Assembly (NCBI GenBank): GCA_008704415.1
Contig: VXIS01000188.1
Coordinates: forward strand, 1 to 64,000
Origin: Sphaerosporella brunnea
Taxonomy: Eukaryota > Ascomycota > Pezizomycetes > Pezizales > Pyronemataceae
Reading direction: 5' to 3'
Length of the DNA: 64,000 bases
The notes below the pieces were generated by a model that worked only from the letters and a program-made list of their open reading frames with translations, was not told the DNA's origin and did no database searches. The position numbers and the translations under genes were made by a program. Positions 36,150-45,968 of this stretch are shown piece after piece (position 1 is the first letter of the stretch; each line of letters opens with the position of its first letter).

Positions 36150-37478
36150 ATGTTTATCCGCTCTCCGACTCTCGAATCCATACCCGTGGAGCTCCTGATC
36201 GAAGTCGAGGAGCTCCTCACCACGGCGGACTTGTCCCGTTTGCTCCTGGCAAACAAGTCTCTGAACCGCGTGTTAACACCCCGACTCTACCGGCGAGCGA
36301 ACGCTCATACGATTCCGTTGACGTCTCGAACCCTCGACCGCATGATCAGCTTCGACAGGCGACCTCCGCGCTCACCTCCACTCGTCGCTCCTCTCCACTA
36401 CGCCGCCTCCACCGGCAACCTGCACGCGCTCAACAAGCTCCTGGACGCAGATTTCTCGGAGCATGTCGATGCGCCATGCCCAGGGAGAGGCCTGGCTCCG
36501 ATTGTGCATGCTGTGATCAACGGCCATGCCGCGGCGACGCGGCTTTTGCTGAAAAGAGGTGCAAATGTTGACTGGGACCCGACCGAGCCCGCGCGTCCAG
36601 CCCAACGGATCGTCACGCCTTTGTTCGTAGCGATCGAGCTCTGCCACGAGGAGGTTTTCAATGTGCTTTTGGAGCACCGGGCTCTCACGGTTGCGAAACA
36701 CTGCACGGCGTTGCACCTAGCGTGCCACGACGTCGTTAGGTCCCTTCCCACCATCGTGCCAATGCCTAATGGCACGGAAGTCAGGCTGCGGATGGCGAGT
36801 GCGCTTTTAAAACATGGCTGTTCGCTGGAGGACAGAAGCACTGCTCTGGGGATGACGGCACTGCACATCGCGAGCAAGCATCGGTTCGCACGGCCGGTAC
36901 CTGACGAGCTCCAGCCGCGGGTTGGCTACATCTATCAGCCCGACTCCCCGGCGATTGTAGCGTTCCTGCTGCAGAACGGGGCGGATGTAAACGCCGTTGA
37001 CAGTGAAGGCGCCACTCCATTGCATTACGCTGTCCAGGCGGATCGCCCAGACATTGCAAAGCTCTTGATCGCTGCGGGGGCTAACGTCAATGCGCAAGAG
37101 AGGCTGGGGAAGACACCACTTCATTGGGTGTGGTGTCACGGAGCTGACGAGTACAAGGACTCTTGCGTGGAGCTCCTGCTGTTATCTGGGGCGGACCCCG
37201 AAGTCAAGTGCATGTACGGCTGTACCGTGCTTGACACGATGGCACATGGCTATTACGACTATGCTAGCTGGGAGCGGGTACGTAAATTGTACCTGCAGCG
37301 TGGCGGATCTCATTTTATCGCTGATATAGAACCATATTTCTGGGACTATGAGACTTGTTTTAATGTTCTAAGGCTGTTGCTGCGGCATGGGGCAAAGGCG
37401 GAGGAACCCAGGTCGAAGGACATGCGTATCGCCCTGGAGCTGTGGGAGGAATATGGGCGAACCCTACTCGAGGCCTAG
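36150..37478 (+). CDS. F-box-like/ankyrin-repeat protein
   Basis: Intact intronless gene of 442 residues. The N-terminal 10-48 region (SIPVELLIEVEELL...LYRRA) resembles an F-box, the Skp1-binding segment of SCF ubiquitin-ligase adaptors. At least six ankyrin repeats follow, recognisable by PLHYAASTGN, PIVHAVINGHAAATRLLLKRGA, TALHLACHD, TALHIASKH, TPLHYAVQADRPDIAKLLIAAGANVNA and TPLHWVW. They are expected to bind a protein substrate. The likely role is a cytosolic or nuclear substrate adaptor, inferred from the domain pair; the substrate is unknown. The start is the first ATG of the frame and fits the family. Its neighbours are decayed NLR and hydrolase remnants, so it may belong to the accessory genome. 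A 29-T tract begins 43 bp after the stop. Confidence 0.85.
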   Translation: MFIRSPTLESIPVELLIEVEELLTTADLSRLLLANKSLNRVLTPRLYRRANAHTIPLTSRTLDRMISFDRRPPRSPPLVAPLHYAASTGNLHALNKLLDADFSEHVDAPCPGRGLAPIVHAVINGHAAATRLLLKRGANVDWDPTEPARPAQRIVTPLFVAIELCHEEVFNVLLEHRALTVAKHCTALHLACHDVVRSLPTIVPMPNGTEVRLRMASALLKHGCSLEDRSTALGMTALHIASKHRFARPVPDELQPRVGYIYQPDSPAIVAFLLQNGADVNAVDSEGATPLHYAVQADRPDIAKLLIAAGANVNAQERLGKTPLHWVWCHGADEYKDSCVELLLLSGADPEVKCMYGCTVLDTMAHGYYDYASWERVRKLYLQRGGSHFIADIEPYFWDYETCFNVLRLLLRHGAKAEEPRSKDMRIALELWEEYGRTLLEA

Positions 37479-37519
37479 TAGTTCAGACCCGGCTGACGAT
37501 TGGGAGGAGTGGAAAGATG

Positions 37520-37521
<2 letters not shown>

Positions 37522-37550
<29 letters not shown>
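37522..37550 (+). repeat. T29 homopolymer
   Basis: Twenty-nine consecutive T just downstream of the ankyrin gene. It may lie in the 3' untranslated region or mark an old minus-strand poly(A) insertion. Confidence 0.85.
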
Positions 37551-37929
37551 GTCTCGTTGTACGCGGTATAGTTACTTAATTAATGCGGTCGTCTGGTTCG
37601 TACATGCCAGCTTCTGCTACTCAGTTCCGGTAGTGATGGGGAGCACGCTCTTTTTTGTGATCCCCCCTTACATTCATAGGCCAGCACTCGGCGTGTGCTT
37701 GATTTTGACCAGGACACCCCTTTGGCTTTGGATCACAAATGGGATCATTAACGCGTGAATCTGGCGCCCCAAAGGAAAGGAGAATATTCCCAAGCATGCT
37801 TGCGAGATTGACTTGCCATCGTGCGAACCAATTTGGTGCGTATCCGAGGGCCTGGATTCTGGGTGAGCTAAAGTGCCCAGCCGGATGCTTGCGGGCGGAA
37901 GACAACAGGGAAACCAGTCAACCGTTTCG

Positions 37930-38160
37930 TCAGTGGAGTTGACTTACCCACTTGATCACAGGGCCACCAAGGCTGTGAGCAAGGGGAGGAAGCGATTGAG
38001 TCTTTTTTTCATGGTGCTCGGTGAGCCTGTGGCATGAATTTCTCAAGGTCTCGACGGACTTTTTGACACATCCTCCGATGGAGATGTTGGTGCCCCCAAT
38101 AAGGAGGGTGGCTGGCTCCTGGTCCGAGTCTTGCCTCCCCGCAGTCATGAAGCGTACCGT
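37930..38160 (-). pseudogene. Alpha/beta-hydrolase (lipase-like) remnant
   Basis: A 72-codon frame on the minus strand has LAHSLGGPVIKW, the nucleophile elbow GxSxG of fungal lipase-like domains that often sit at the N-terminus of NLR-type proteins. It is preceded by a region resembling their spacer (VETLRNSCHRLTEHH). The upstream GLxSHP-type start and downstream GTPHxG-type continuation are not recognisable, so this is a fragment. Confidence 0.5.
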
Positions 38161-41100
38161 CTATGATTTCAATGAACGCTTACATCCGTACCCGCGGGCC
38201 GCGGGAAGTACCAGGAATCGCGACGAAAGGTGCACAGACTCACTCGTTGGGTTCTGCGGCTGAGTGCAAAGGGTCGAAGAAGTTGCAATCTATAGGTCAT
38301 CTGCTTGAAATTACACGGCTTCAAGGCATGTGCTCATCAGCAGCAGCTGGAAGCTTCGGCATTTGAACCAATAGGGCAATCAGTTGGACGCCGCTCAGAT
38401 CTCTCCCTTCCGCTCATGACAGATTATACACCCTTCTCCGTATGTATAGCATCTGAATTTTCTAGGAAGGAGCAGGAGGATGCGCATGCTGATGTGCTGT
38501 CGGTGTCTGCGGTGAGACAGCTGTGTGCGATGGACGCTTCGACGTATCAGAGAGGTTCCGTCAAGCTGGCAGCTCTGGCTCCAAGTGTTGGTAAAAGAAT
38601 TCCCGGCAAGGCAGCGGGTCGGTTTTCTGAAACAGGAGCGTACGAGAGAAGGTGTTCGACTTGGCAATATTCGGTTTAGGGGCTGCAGGTTCGACGGCAC
38701 TGGTCACCAGTACCGCTCGTAGCCTGGGTTTGGGGGGACCCAATCATCCTCTTCTCGCGAGTCGCGATTGGGCCGTGGGGAGGAGCTAAAGTTGGCTGCA
38801 CACGGCCAGGCATCGACTGGAAAGGCTGGCCCTCACGTTTTTGTGGGAATCTGCGTACCTTTCAGACGCACTCACTACGCCGGAAGCCACAGACAGCAAC
38901 CGCGGCCGACTGCCTATGTGCGGAGCCAAGTTGCGGCGTTGCTGGTGGTTTGCTTATGTCGCAGACGGCGCTCGCGGGGGTCGACCGGCCTTCAGGATCT
39001 CGAGCCCGCTGTACCCCACGTGCTGTCTCACTTGGATGTACGAATATTGTTGTATTGGATGGGTAAGCCAATAGTTTATTGCCGAGTGGAGATTTGGGCG
39101 TTTTGGCCAGGCTACGCCATTCGTTTGCCGGCGCGAGGTCAATGAAACATTGAAATACTGTAGCAAATGCTGCACTCTCTGCATGGGAAGGAACGGGAAT
39201 TCTGGGAAAGCAATACTTACCGGTGCACTGGTAATGCGGCCCCATGCGGCCATGGAAGAGGCCATTTGTTAGTTGTTTATTTATTTATCCATCCGGCATG
39301 CAGCCTTTCGGCTATGGCCATATTGGGGTGGGCAGGAGACGTAATACAGAATCAATAACATTACATCGCCAACAAAAGGACACGTCAATTGCAAGATCGT
39401 CTTGGGAAACTGGCTCTAACCCCAGAGCCTCGTCTGTGTGGTGTTGAGGCCATGCGGCGCGGCGGAGTGACAGAGAAAAAGTATGTGTAGCGGAGACGGG
39501 TATACTGTAGTAGCATGAGGATGGTACAGATTTTGCAATTGCGGTGACAGGTATTTGAGAAGGTGCAGTACCAAAGTGACATCGCAGTTCAGAGGAACAG
39601 ATGTCGAAGAACAGCTTTGATAGTCTTGCACTGTCAAATTTGAGGCGGGCACCGAGCTTCTTGTCCGTTCACTAGGAAAGGGAAATACTACTGTTAAGAT
39701 GTGTAGGAGAGGCGGCTGCTCAGTAGTACCTCCGTGGGGGATGATTTTTGTGTTGTTTTTGTGGCCAGTGAGCATGTTTTCAGAACTCGAGGTTGTTTTC
39801 TAGGAACATTCCTCCAGGGACATGTTTGTTTTTTTCAGCGTAGGTTTTCACTTACGAACAGCCCCGGTGTCAGCTGATGTATTCAATGCTCGCTACAGTA
39901 TCGGTCCAATAAAAAAATGGCAGGCGAAGGACTCCCACACATGCACACGACGATAGTTAATGATTAGCCCGTCGCACGATCAGTCGGAATCGCAGCAGGA
40001 CACGGACTATCGACATACAAACCTTGGTTCTGGGGTTTTGGCCTGGTGTGCCGCCTACATTGAGACACAACCTCCGACCTGTGCCTCTAGGAAGAAGAAA
40101 TAGGAGGTGCAGTACATACAACAAATTGAGGGTCCCGAGCACCACTGTGCTGGATTCCCGGCGGGCTGGGTTTCACTGCATGGCCAATCGGCATCTGCTC
40201 GATGTTTGAGCACCCAAGGCACGGACCACTCAAGGCACGGACATCAAGCGCATCCGAATAATATAACCTAGGTGTTGCCAACCAACGTGTTGGAATCGAT
40301 CTGAAACAACCAGCAAACGCCATAAGCGAGGGTGGCTGGTTTAGCCGCAGCTGTCAAAGCGGCCTCCACGCTTACGTAGAAAGGTATGCTTGCTATCGCT
40401 CCGTGTCCTGCTGGGCGGCCTTTTTTGATAGACCTCACACACGTTGGGAGGCTGTGGACTGAGTGTGGAGGCTTGCGCAGGTTGGTTGAGACACCTCCGT
40501 GTTCACCGCCGCCTTCCAAGGCTCGGACTATTGCAACCATTGCGATTGGTGTCCCCCGCGACACTTTACTGCAGTTCTGATGATGTTCCGATCCTCACAT
40601 CCTGGTGGCATCGGCTTCAAAATCCGGTTGGGGAGGTATGCTGCATGCAGCTATTCAAATCTCCCCGGTGCCTAACAACTCCTTGTGCAAGTTGAATTAT
40701 CCGTTGTCGATAAAATGGTATTGGAGGCCCACACAAAAGGTGAGAGCAAAAGGCCTTACCACAACGAAAACGGCAGGCAACGCTGCAAGGACAAGCTTCA
40801 CCAATCACCGAGAATTTCGAGAGCTGACAGGTCAAGATGATCAAGATATACCAGTAACAGTTTAGACCGATTGGCTGAACACCTTTCTCGTTCGCTTTGG
40901 GGTGCCTCTATTCCGGCAACCGGGGCTGAGCAGCTTTTATGCAATCCCGAAAACCAAATGTGCTGTGCGTCTGCATTGGTAATTGCCGGCCCAAAACCCC
41001 GTCTGGGATATTTGAAGCGGCGTTGAACTAAAGGCCCCCTCGTCTTGCAGGCTTAGGTGGCTTCAACGTCAAAATGCAGGACACACCAGATAGAGCAAGG

Positions 41101-41297
41101 CCCCGCCCCCACTGCGGCACCGCCTACGGCTTTGGGTTTGCTCGAGATAAAGCGGACAAGCGGGGTAGAAATTTGCCTGCCTGCATATTCTGCATTACGA
41201 AGTGCAGAATTACCAGATTCTGGAGTAGATAACCTCCTTTGCATCCGTCCCGTCAGCTTGTCACCCCCAGTCGAATACCTCCGGCCCAAGTCGCGCA
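38161..41297. other. No recognised gene
   Basis: About 3 kb of mixed sequence. A minus-strand frame at 38954-39265 contains a good-looking intron (GTAAGT...GCAG, about 39178-39220), which hints at a decayed or unrecognised gene. No domain could be assigned there or in the frames at 40.1-40.9 kb. Confidence 0.4.
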
Positions 41298-42696
41298 ATG
41301 TCAAACTCTCCAACAATGCACGTAGTCGAAGTTGACCCAGCTCTTGTACGTCGCGTCGCGCGTTCCCCCCCATCTGCGTGCACACCTGAATTGACCTCCT
41401 CGGTCAGCAGGAAGACTTAAACAGCGACGATTACGCGTCCTCCGGCTACGAGAACAGTCTCTCCAGCTCTATTGAGCAATATGCCTATGAAAATGGTATC
41501 CGGCCTAGGAGATCTCTGACTAAATTAAATAGTAACGCGAAACAGGACGGCGCTATCACACATACTTCGGCGATGACAAAAACCTCCAGCCCACAGACGA
41601 GACGGAGCAGGACCGGCTCGATCTCCACCATGAGATCTTTTTGATATTGCTCGGAGGAAGATTGCACCTCGCTCCCATCGGAAAAACACCACAGCGCATT
41701 CTCGATGTCGGGACAGGCACGGGAATTTGGGCGATAGAAATGGCGGACAAGTACCCGAATGCGATGGTTTTTGGCCTGGACCTCAGGTGTGAAAATACAC
41801 AAAATGAAAATGCTTGCGAGAATGCTAACCAACGTGTACCAGTCCGATCCAACCAAAATGGGTCCCACCAAACTGTCGCTTCGAGGTCGACGACGCGGAG
41901 CGGGATTGGACACACGAACTGGTATTTCTCTCCCACTTCTCGCCACGATGAATCCAAATCCGATGCTGATTATATTTAGGACTACTTTGATTTCATACAC
42001 ATCCGAAACCTTGCACAGGCGATTTCAGACTGGCCCAAGCTGCTCTCCCAGGCTTACGAGTACATGTTCTCCCCTTTCGCCGACTGCCACGAAGACTAAC
42101 GATTTGTCAAGATGCACTGCACCAGGCGGATATATCGAACTCGCCGAGCTTGAAACCGCGCCCCATAGCGACGACGGCACACTTGACAGCGCCACCGACT
42201 TGCTGCGGTACTTTTCGCTCCTGCACGAAGGGCTGGCACGGATGGGAAACCTGACTGCTGTGGCGGCCGAGACTCTAAAGAGCAACCTGGAGAACGCTGG
42301 GTTTGTTGCCCCTCTCCTCCCCCCTCCCCGGCTCTTCGACAATTCGCTAAATGAGCAAACGGTGATAGCTTCGTTGACGTCACGGTAACTACGAGGAAAC
42401 ATCCGTTGGCGCCGTGGCCGAAAGACCCGAAAATGAAACATGCCGGGGCTCTGGCGCTGTTGAGCTGTCAGACTGGGTTTCACGCGTATGGCATCGCGAT
42501 ATTTACGAGGGTGCTCGGAATCGATCCGGTGGAGGCCGATCGAATCTGCAGAGCGGCAATTGCCCAAAATGGGAGTAGGTCCCATCACATCTATACCTAC
42601 TAGTAAGTTGACCGGTCCACGGTGGTTTGTGTTTTATGTAGACTGGCGCTAATGAATCGCAGTCACGTTTTACATGCACGGAAGCCGTTGGCATGA
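41298..42696 (+). CDS. LaeA/UMTA-type SAM-dependent methyltransferase, eight exons
   Basis: Broken in simple frame view but intact after splicing. Exons are 41298-41345, 41408-41495, 41546-41786, 41843-41921, 41980-42059, 42112-42300, 42369-42602 and 42663-42696, giving 330 residues. Seven introns of 50-68 bp all have GT-AG ends, most with a CTGAC/CTAAC-like branch site, and every junction keeps the frame. An acidic N-terminus carries the [18 protein letters not shown] signature of the family. Motif I is [14 protein letters not shown] (residues 97-110). [11 protein letters not shown] follows, then [37 protein letters not shown] (post-motif II) and GPWPKDP-like [18 protein letters not shown]. 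It ends ARKPLA. Members are Rossmann-fold methyltransferases related to the secondary-metabolism regulator LaeA or to small-molecule O-methyltransferases; the substrate cannot be told. No cluster genes flank it. Confidence 0.87.
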
Positions 42697-44490
42697 TTGA
42701 TGACGGGACATATGGCGAAGAATATTTGGTGTAATTATTGGGTTCCGGACACAGTGGTTGTCAGGATTGTTTTTCTCTTACCACGAATGATGAGTGATGT
42801 CGAGCGTAATTATGCTACAAAGTTGTGGGAATATGAAATGCCAATTTGAAGACACGGACTTGTCAAGCCTTGATCTGTGAACAATAGGTGTGGGTTCGAT
42901 GGTATCTTTCTTGACTTCTTTAATCTCCGACTGCGCGTGGATAAACCAACGTCGCGGCGAGCCGTAACTTAATTCTGGTCGTCCTTGCATGTGGGTTTCG
43001 AAATCCCGAACCTATCACGGCCGGCATATATGGACTTTCGGTTGTGCACCCCCACGCCAACATCGGCTTGGAGATGAGATCCTGCATACATATGGCCTTT
43101 AACCCAAAACCTAACCGAGACTGGTACCGCATAAACTCCGAAACAAGAGACTCGACGGCGCGAATAGAACCGAAATTCACCACTACTTGCCACTGGCACC
43201 GTGTTTTTTGGAGAGAGGACGTTCGGGTGCCGTGGGCCCTGCACACCACTTTCACAAATCCGCGAATCTGGTATTACATCACTATTTTTCGATAGAGAAT
43301 CGCTCAATGAAGCAATTATGAGGTGGCTAGTGTAAGGATATTCACGGTTTATCACTCGGCACAACGTAGGCACGATGTCTGAAAACCGCCTGGGAAAAAA
43401 CCTGATCGTTAGGCTTCAAAGTACGGATCCTCCGTCGCTCAACCCCACTGACCCGACCACACTCTCAACTCCAAGAACTAACTCCCCTGGTAATAGTTAT
43501 GGACCTCGAAGATGGGTCAGCCGCGGATGCAATCTCCGTGATGACCAATCCGGCGATGCCCTGAGGGAATATGGGATCTACTCACCCTCCCCCGGCATTT
43601 TCGGGCCGTAAGGAGAACGATGCCCGGGGTGCCGGGGAAGATCTCCAGATCCCCCCCCCCACCCCCTTCTCTATTAGTGAGTTGATCCGGTAGCCTGTCA
43701 TCGGTCTATTCAAGTAGAATGGCCAACTGCTGCTCATAGCTCCCGTCCAAGCGAACAGCCAATCCAACCCAACTCAGCCCTACAGTTCAATCAACCGCAC
43801 AATTCATTCAAATACCTTCGTCCAGCAGTTTACAGCTAGCTATCTCTTTCAACACAATCGCCCTTGCGGTAACATTCCTGGCTATCCAAGGGACGCTTAT
43901 GTCACCGCCCCCCAGCTCGATATGGCGACTTTTGTTGCAGATACAGTTGGTTGGACGTTCGGGATTCATGGTAACGCCAGGGTTGGGGTTGAGTAGAGTG
44001 TTCAAGCTCAGATTCCAGATCATCCATCCCCAATGCGATGGCATAGCGATCAGTGTTCTCAACAGCCAGCCCGCCCGGCCGGCTGCATTGGCCGGATGTG
44101 GGCTGATCAAAAAGCCCGGCTTGCTGACTGTTTGGGCTGCAGCCCACGATGGATACCACAATGACAATAAACACGTTACTGCTATGAAATAAAAAGTACC
44201 TTGGCGGTATAACACGACAACGAGGAATGGATCACTAGATTGTGGTTTTCTGTAATATTACAGATCCTGATAAGTCTATCGCTGCTGATTGAACTCTCCC
44301 ACTCGCAGTGGCAGGTCTTCACCGGAGATCACTCGAAGCCTGGCAGCCGGACTCGAAACACGACCAGTCTTTGAAAGGGAGGCTAGTCAAGCCTCGAGCG
44401 TATTGGGACTTTTCTTTGCTCTCTGAGAAAGTCCAGCCAGGCCTGTACATGGCCCAGGCGGCTTTGATTGAGCCCGACCGATACCGCGCC
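42697..44490. other. No recognised gene
   Basis: Frames of up to about 135 codons without known domains. A repeat related to 52011-52084 lies at 44077-44152, and a C-run occurs near 43652-43670. Confidence 0.45.
44077..44152 (+). repeat. Interspersed repeat fragment (GGCTGTTTGGGC type)
   Basis: It matches the reverse complement of 52011-52084 over its length, sharing GATCnAAAAGCCCGGCT and TGTTTGGGC. The same flavour of sequence, rich in AGCCCAAAC, occurs at 53405-53520. Probably fragments of one unidentified transposon family. Confidence 0.5.
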
Positions 44491-44590
44491 TGTAGGGATG
44501 TAGATAGGTGCGAGTGACGCTGGGTGCCCGGAGGTGGATAGATCTCGGGTCCTCGACCCTCCCTTCCAGTCAACCAACCTTTCCCCTACA
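44491..44590 (+). repeat. 5' LTR
   Basis: 100-bp terminal repeat, TGTAGG...CCTACA, about 96% identical to 45870-45968. Confidence 0.8.
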
Positions 44591-44705
44591 ACCGACCCCA
44601 CCTCATTTGGTAGCAGCAGGCGTACCTCATTACCTCGTAACGTTCCCTCCGCTCGTCAGAGTAAGCAAAAAACACGCAGCAAAACACCGAGCGTGGCGGC
44701 CAACA

Positions 44706-45869
44706 ATGCACTACAGTGCAGGAATGGACGAACTCGAACCACCCGGCAACCCGTGGATACCCCAGATGCCCGCGCAGGCGCAGATCGATCCCTTCGCGAT
44801 GGCGATGTTTGAGGCTGAACACAACCGTCAGATGGCAGCCGCGCAGGTCGAGCACGAGCGGCGGATTAGTGAGGTTTAGGCCGCATGCGAACAGCGGCTG
44901 AACGCGATGCAGGCAGATCACAATCGGCAGATGGCGGAATTGCGAAGCCTACTCGCGCAACAGCAGCAGCAGCAGGCGCGACAGTACACCCCAACCCCGA
45001 TCCCGAGTCCCGCGATGCCTGCTACCGCCCAGCGGCCCAACCGCTTCGATCCCGATTATAATCAGAAGCAGCAGCTGAAGGCGATCGCTCTCACGGCGTT
45101 CGAGGGTGAACTCGATCGCAAGTTGGTGGTGACGTTTATCCAGAAGGTCCGCCTTGCGGGTAATGTGATGCGTCTTCGACCCGCAATTTCGGAAGCTGAT
45201 TCCAATTCACTCATCGAATATGCGGCCGGTTGGTTCTCGCACGAACCGATGGACTGGTTGCAGCTGGTGGTTTTGGTGGATAATTACAGCACTACATACG
45301 ACGATGCCGGGAACGACGGATTTCCCTTCACATTCGATGAGTTCGCAGACATGATGGTTCATTGTTTCTCCCCCACGGGAGCTACCGAGGATCTGTGGGC
45401 CGAGCTGGAGAAGATGCAGAGGAAGAAGTATGCTACGGCGTATGCCTTTCATCATGCCTTGTTGGGAATCGCTAAGATGCTTGGAGTTTATCGGCGAACA
45501 GAGCAGAAAGGAGGGCGTGCCTTTGCCCTCTACGTCGAGAAGCTTACCGCGCGGGAGGAGAACATTTACCAGTCGACGATGGCGACCCTCCACCGCGAGC
45601 GAAAGACCATGTATCTGGATGACCTGATGACATTGTGGAGAACGCCGAGTCGAATCGTCCAAACTTACCCTCCACCTCAACGGCTATCCCCGCTTCCTCT
45701 ACTGCTTACTACTCCAGCCGCGGCCACTGGACCGACCCCGCAAGCGACGGAAGAGGCAAGCTTGGGTAATGGAGGTGGAAGACGGCGGATCTCACGGGCT
45801 TCGAGGCAGACGATTGAGACGACCGAGAGGATTGAGATAGGGGAATTCTTTTTGTCATCGGGGGGGTGG
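44706..45869 (+). CDS. Retroelement gag-like protein, interrupted by one stop
   Basis: Capsid-like protein of an LTR element. The frame starts at 44706 (MHYSAGMDEL), meets an in-frame TAG at 44877-44879 where CAG would fit the context, and resumes in the same frame as 44907 onward. Residues after the stop include a Gln-rich helix, then AFEGELDRKLVVTFIQKVRLAGN and a downstream WFSHEPMDWLQ...FTFDEFADMMVHCFSPTG pattern typical of Ty3-type gag (retrotransposon gag domain). No CCHC knuckle follows, and the frame runs straight into the 3' LTR, so the original C-terminus and pol were deleted. It would assemble particles if translated through the stop, which is inference. Confidence 0.65.
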
Positions 45870-45968
45870 TGTAGGATGTATATAGGTGCGAGTGATGCTG
45901 GGTGCCCGGAGGTGGATAGATCTCGGGTCCTCGACCCTCCCTTCCAATCAACCAACCTTTCCCCTACA
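45870..45968 (+). repeat. 3' LTR
   Basis: 99-bp partner of 44491-44590, preceded by a G-rich polypurine tract. Confidence 0.8.

Larger units (their letters stand above)
44491..45968 (+). mobile_element. Short-LTR, gag-only LTR retroelement (TR-GAG-like)
   Basis: Two direct repeats of 100 bp (44491-44590) and 99 bp (45870-45968) begin TGTAGG and end CCTACA, the expected TG...CA inverted ends. They differ at four positions. The 1.28-kb interior holds a gag-like frame and nothing else; protease, reverse transcriptase, RNase H and integrase are absent. A TGG-starting primer-binding candidate lies at 44608-44625, and a G-rich polypurine tract abuts the 3' LTR (about 45860-45866). No matching 5-bp target duplication is seen (GCGCC against ACGGA). 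Confidence 0.75.

Noticed and set aside
41298..42696. Methyltransferase as a frameshifted pseudogene
   Set aside because: All apparent shifts fall at GT-AG introns that restore one continuous frame with family motifs in order.
41298..42696. A secondary-metabolite gene cluster around the methyltransferase
   Set aside because: No polyketide synthase, NRPS, terpene cyclase, P450 or transporter gene within 30 kb on either side. The MFS gene is more than 30 kb away.
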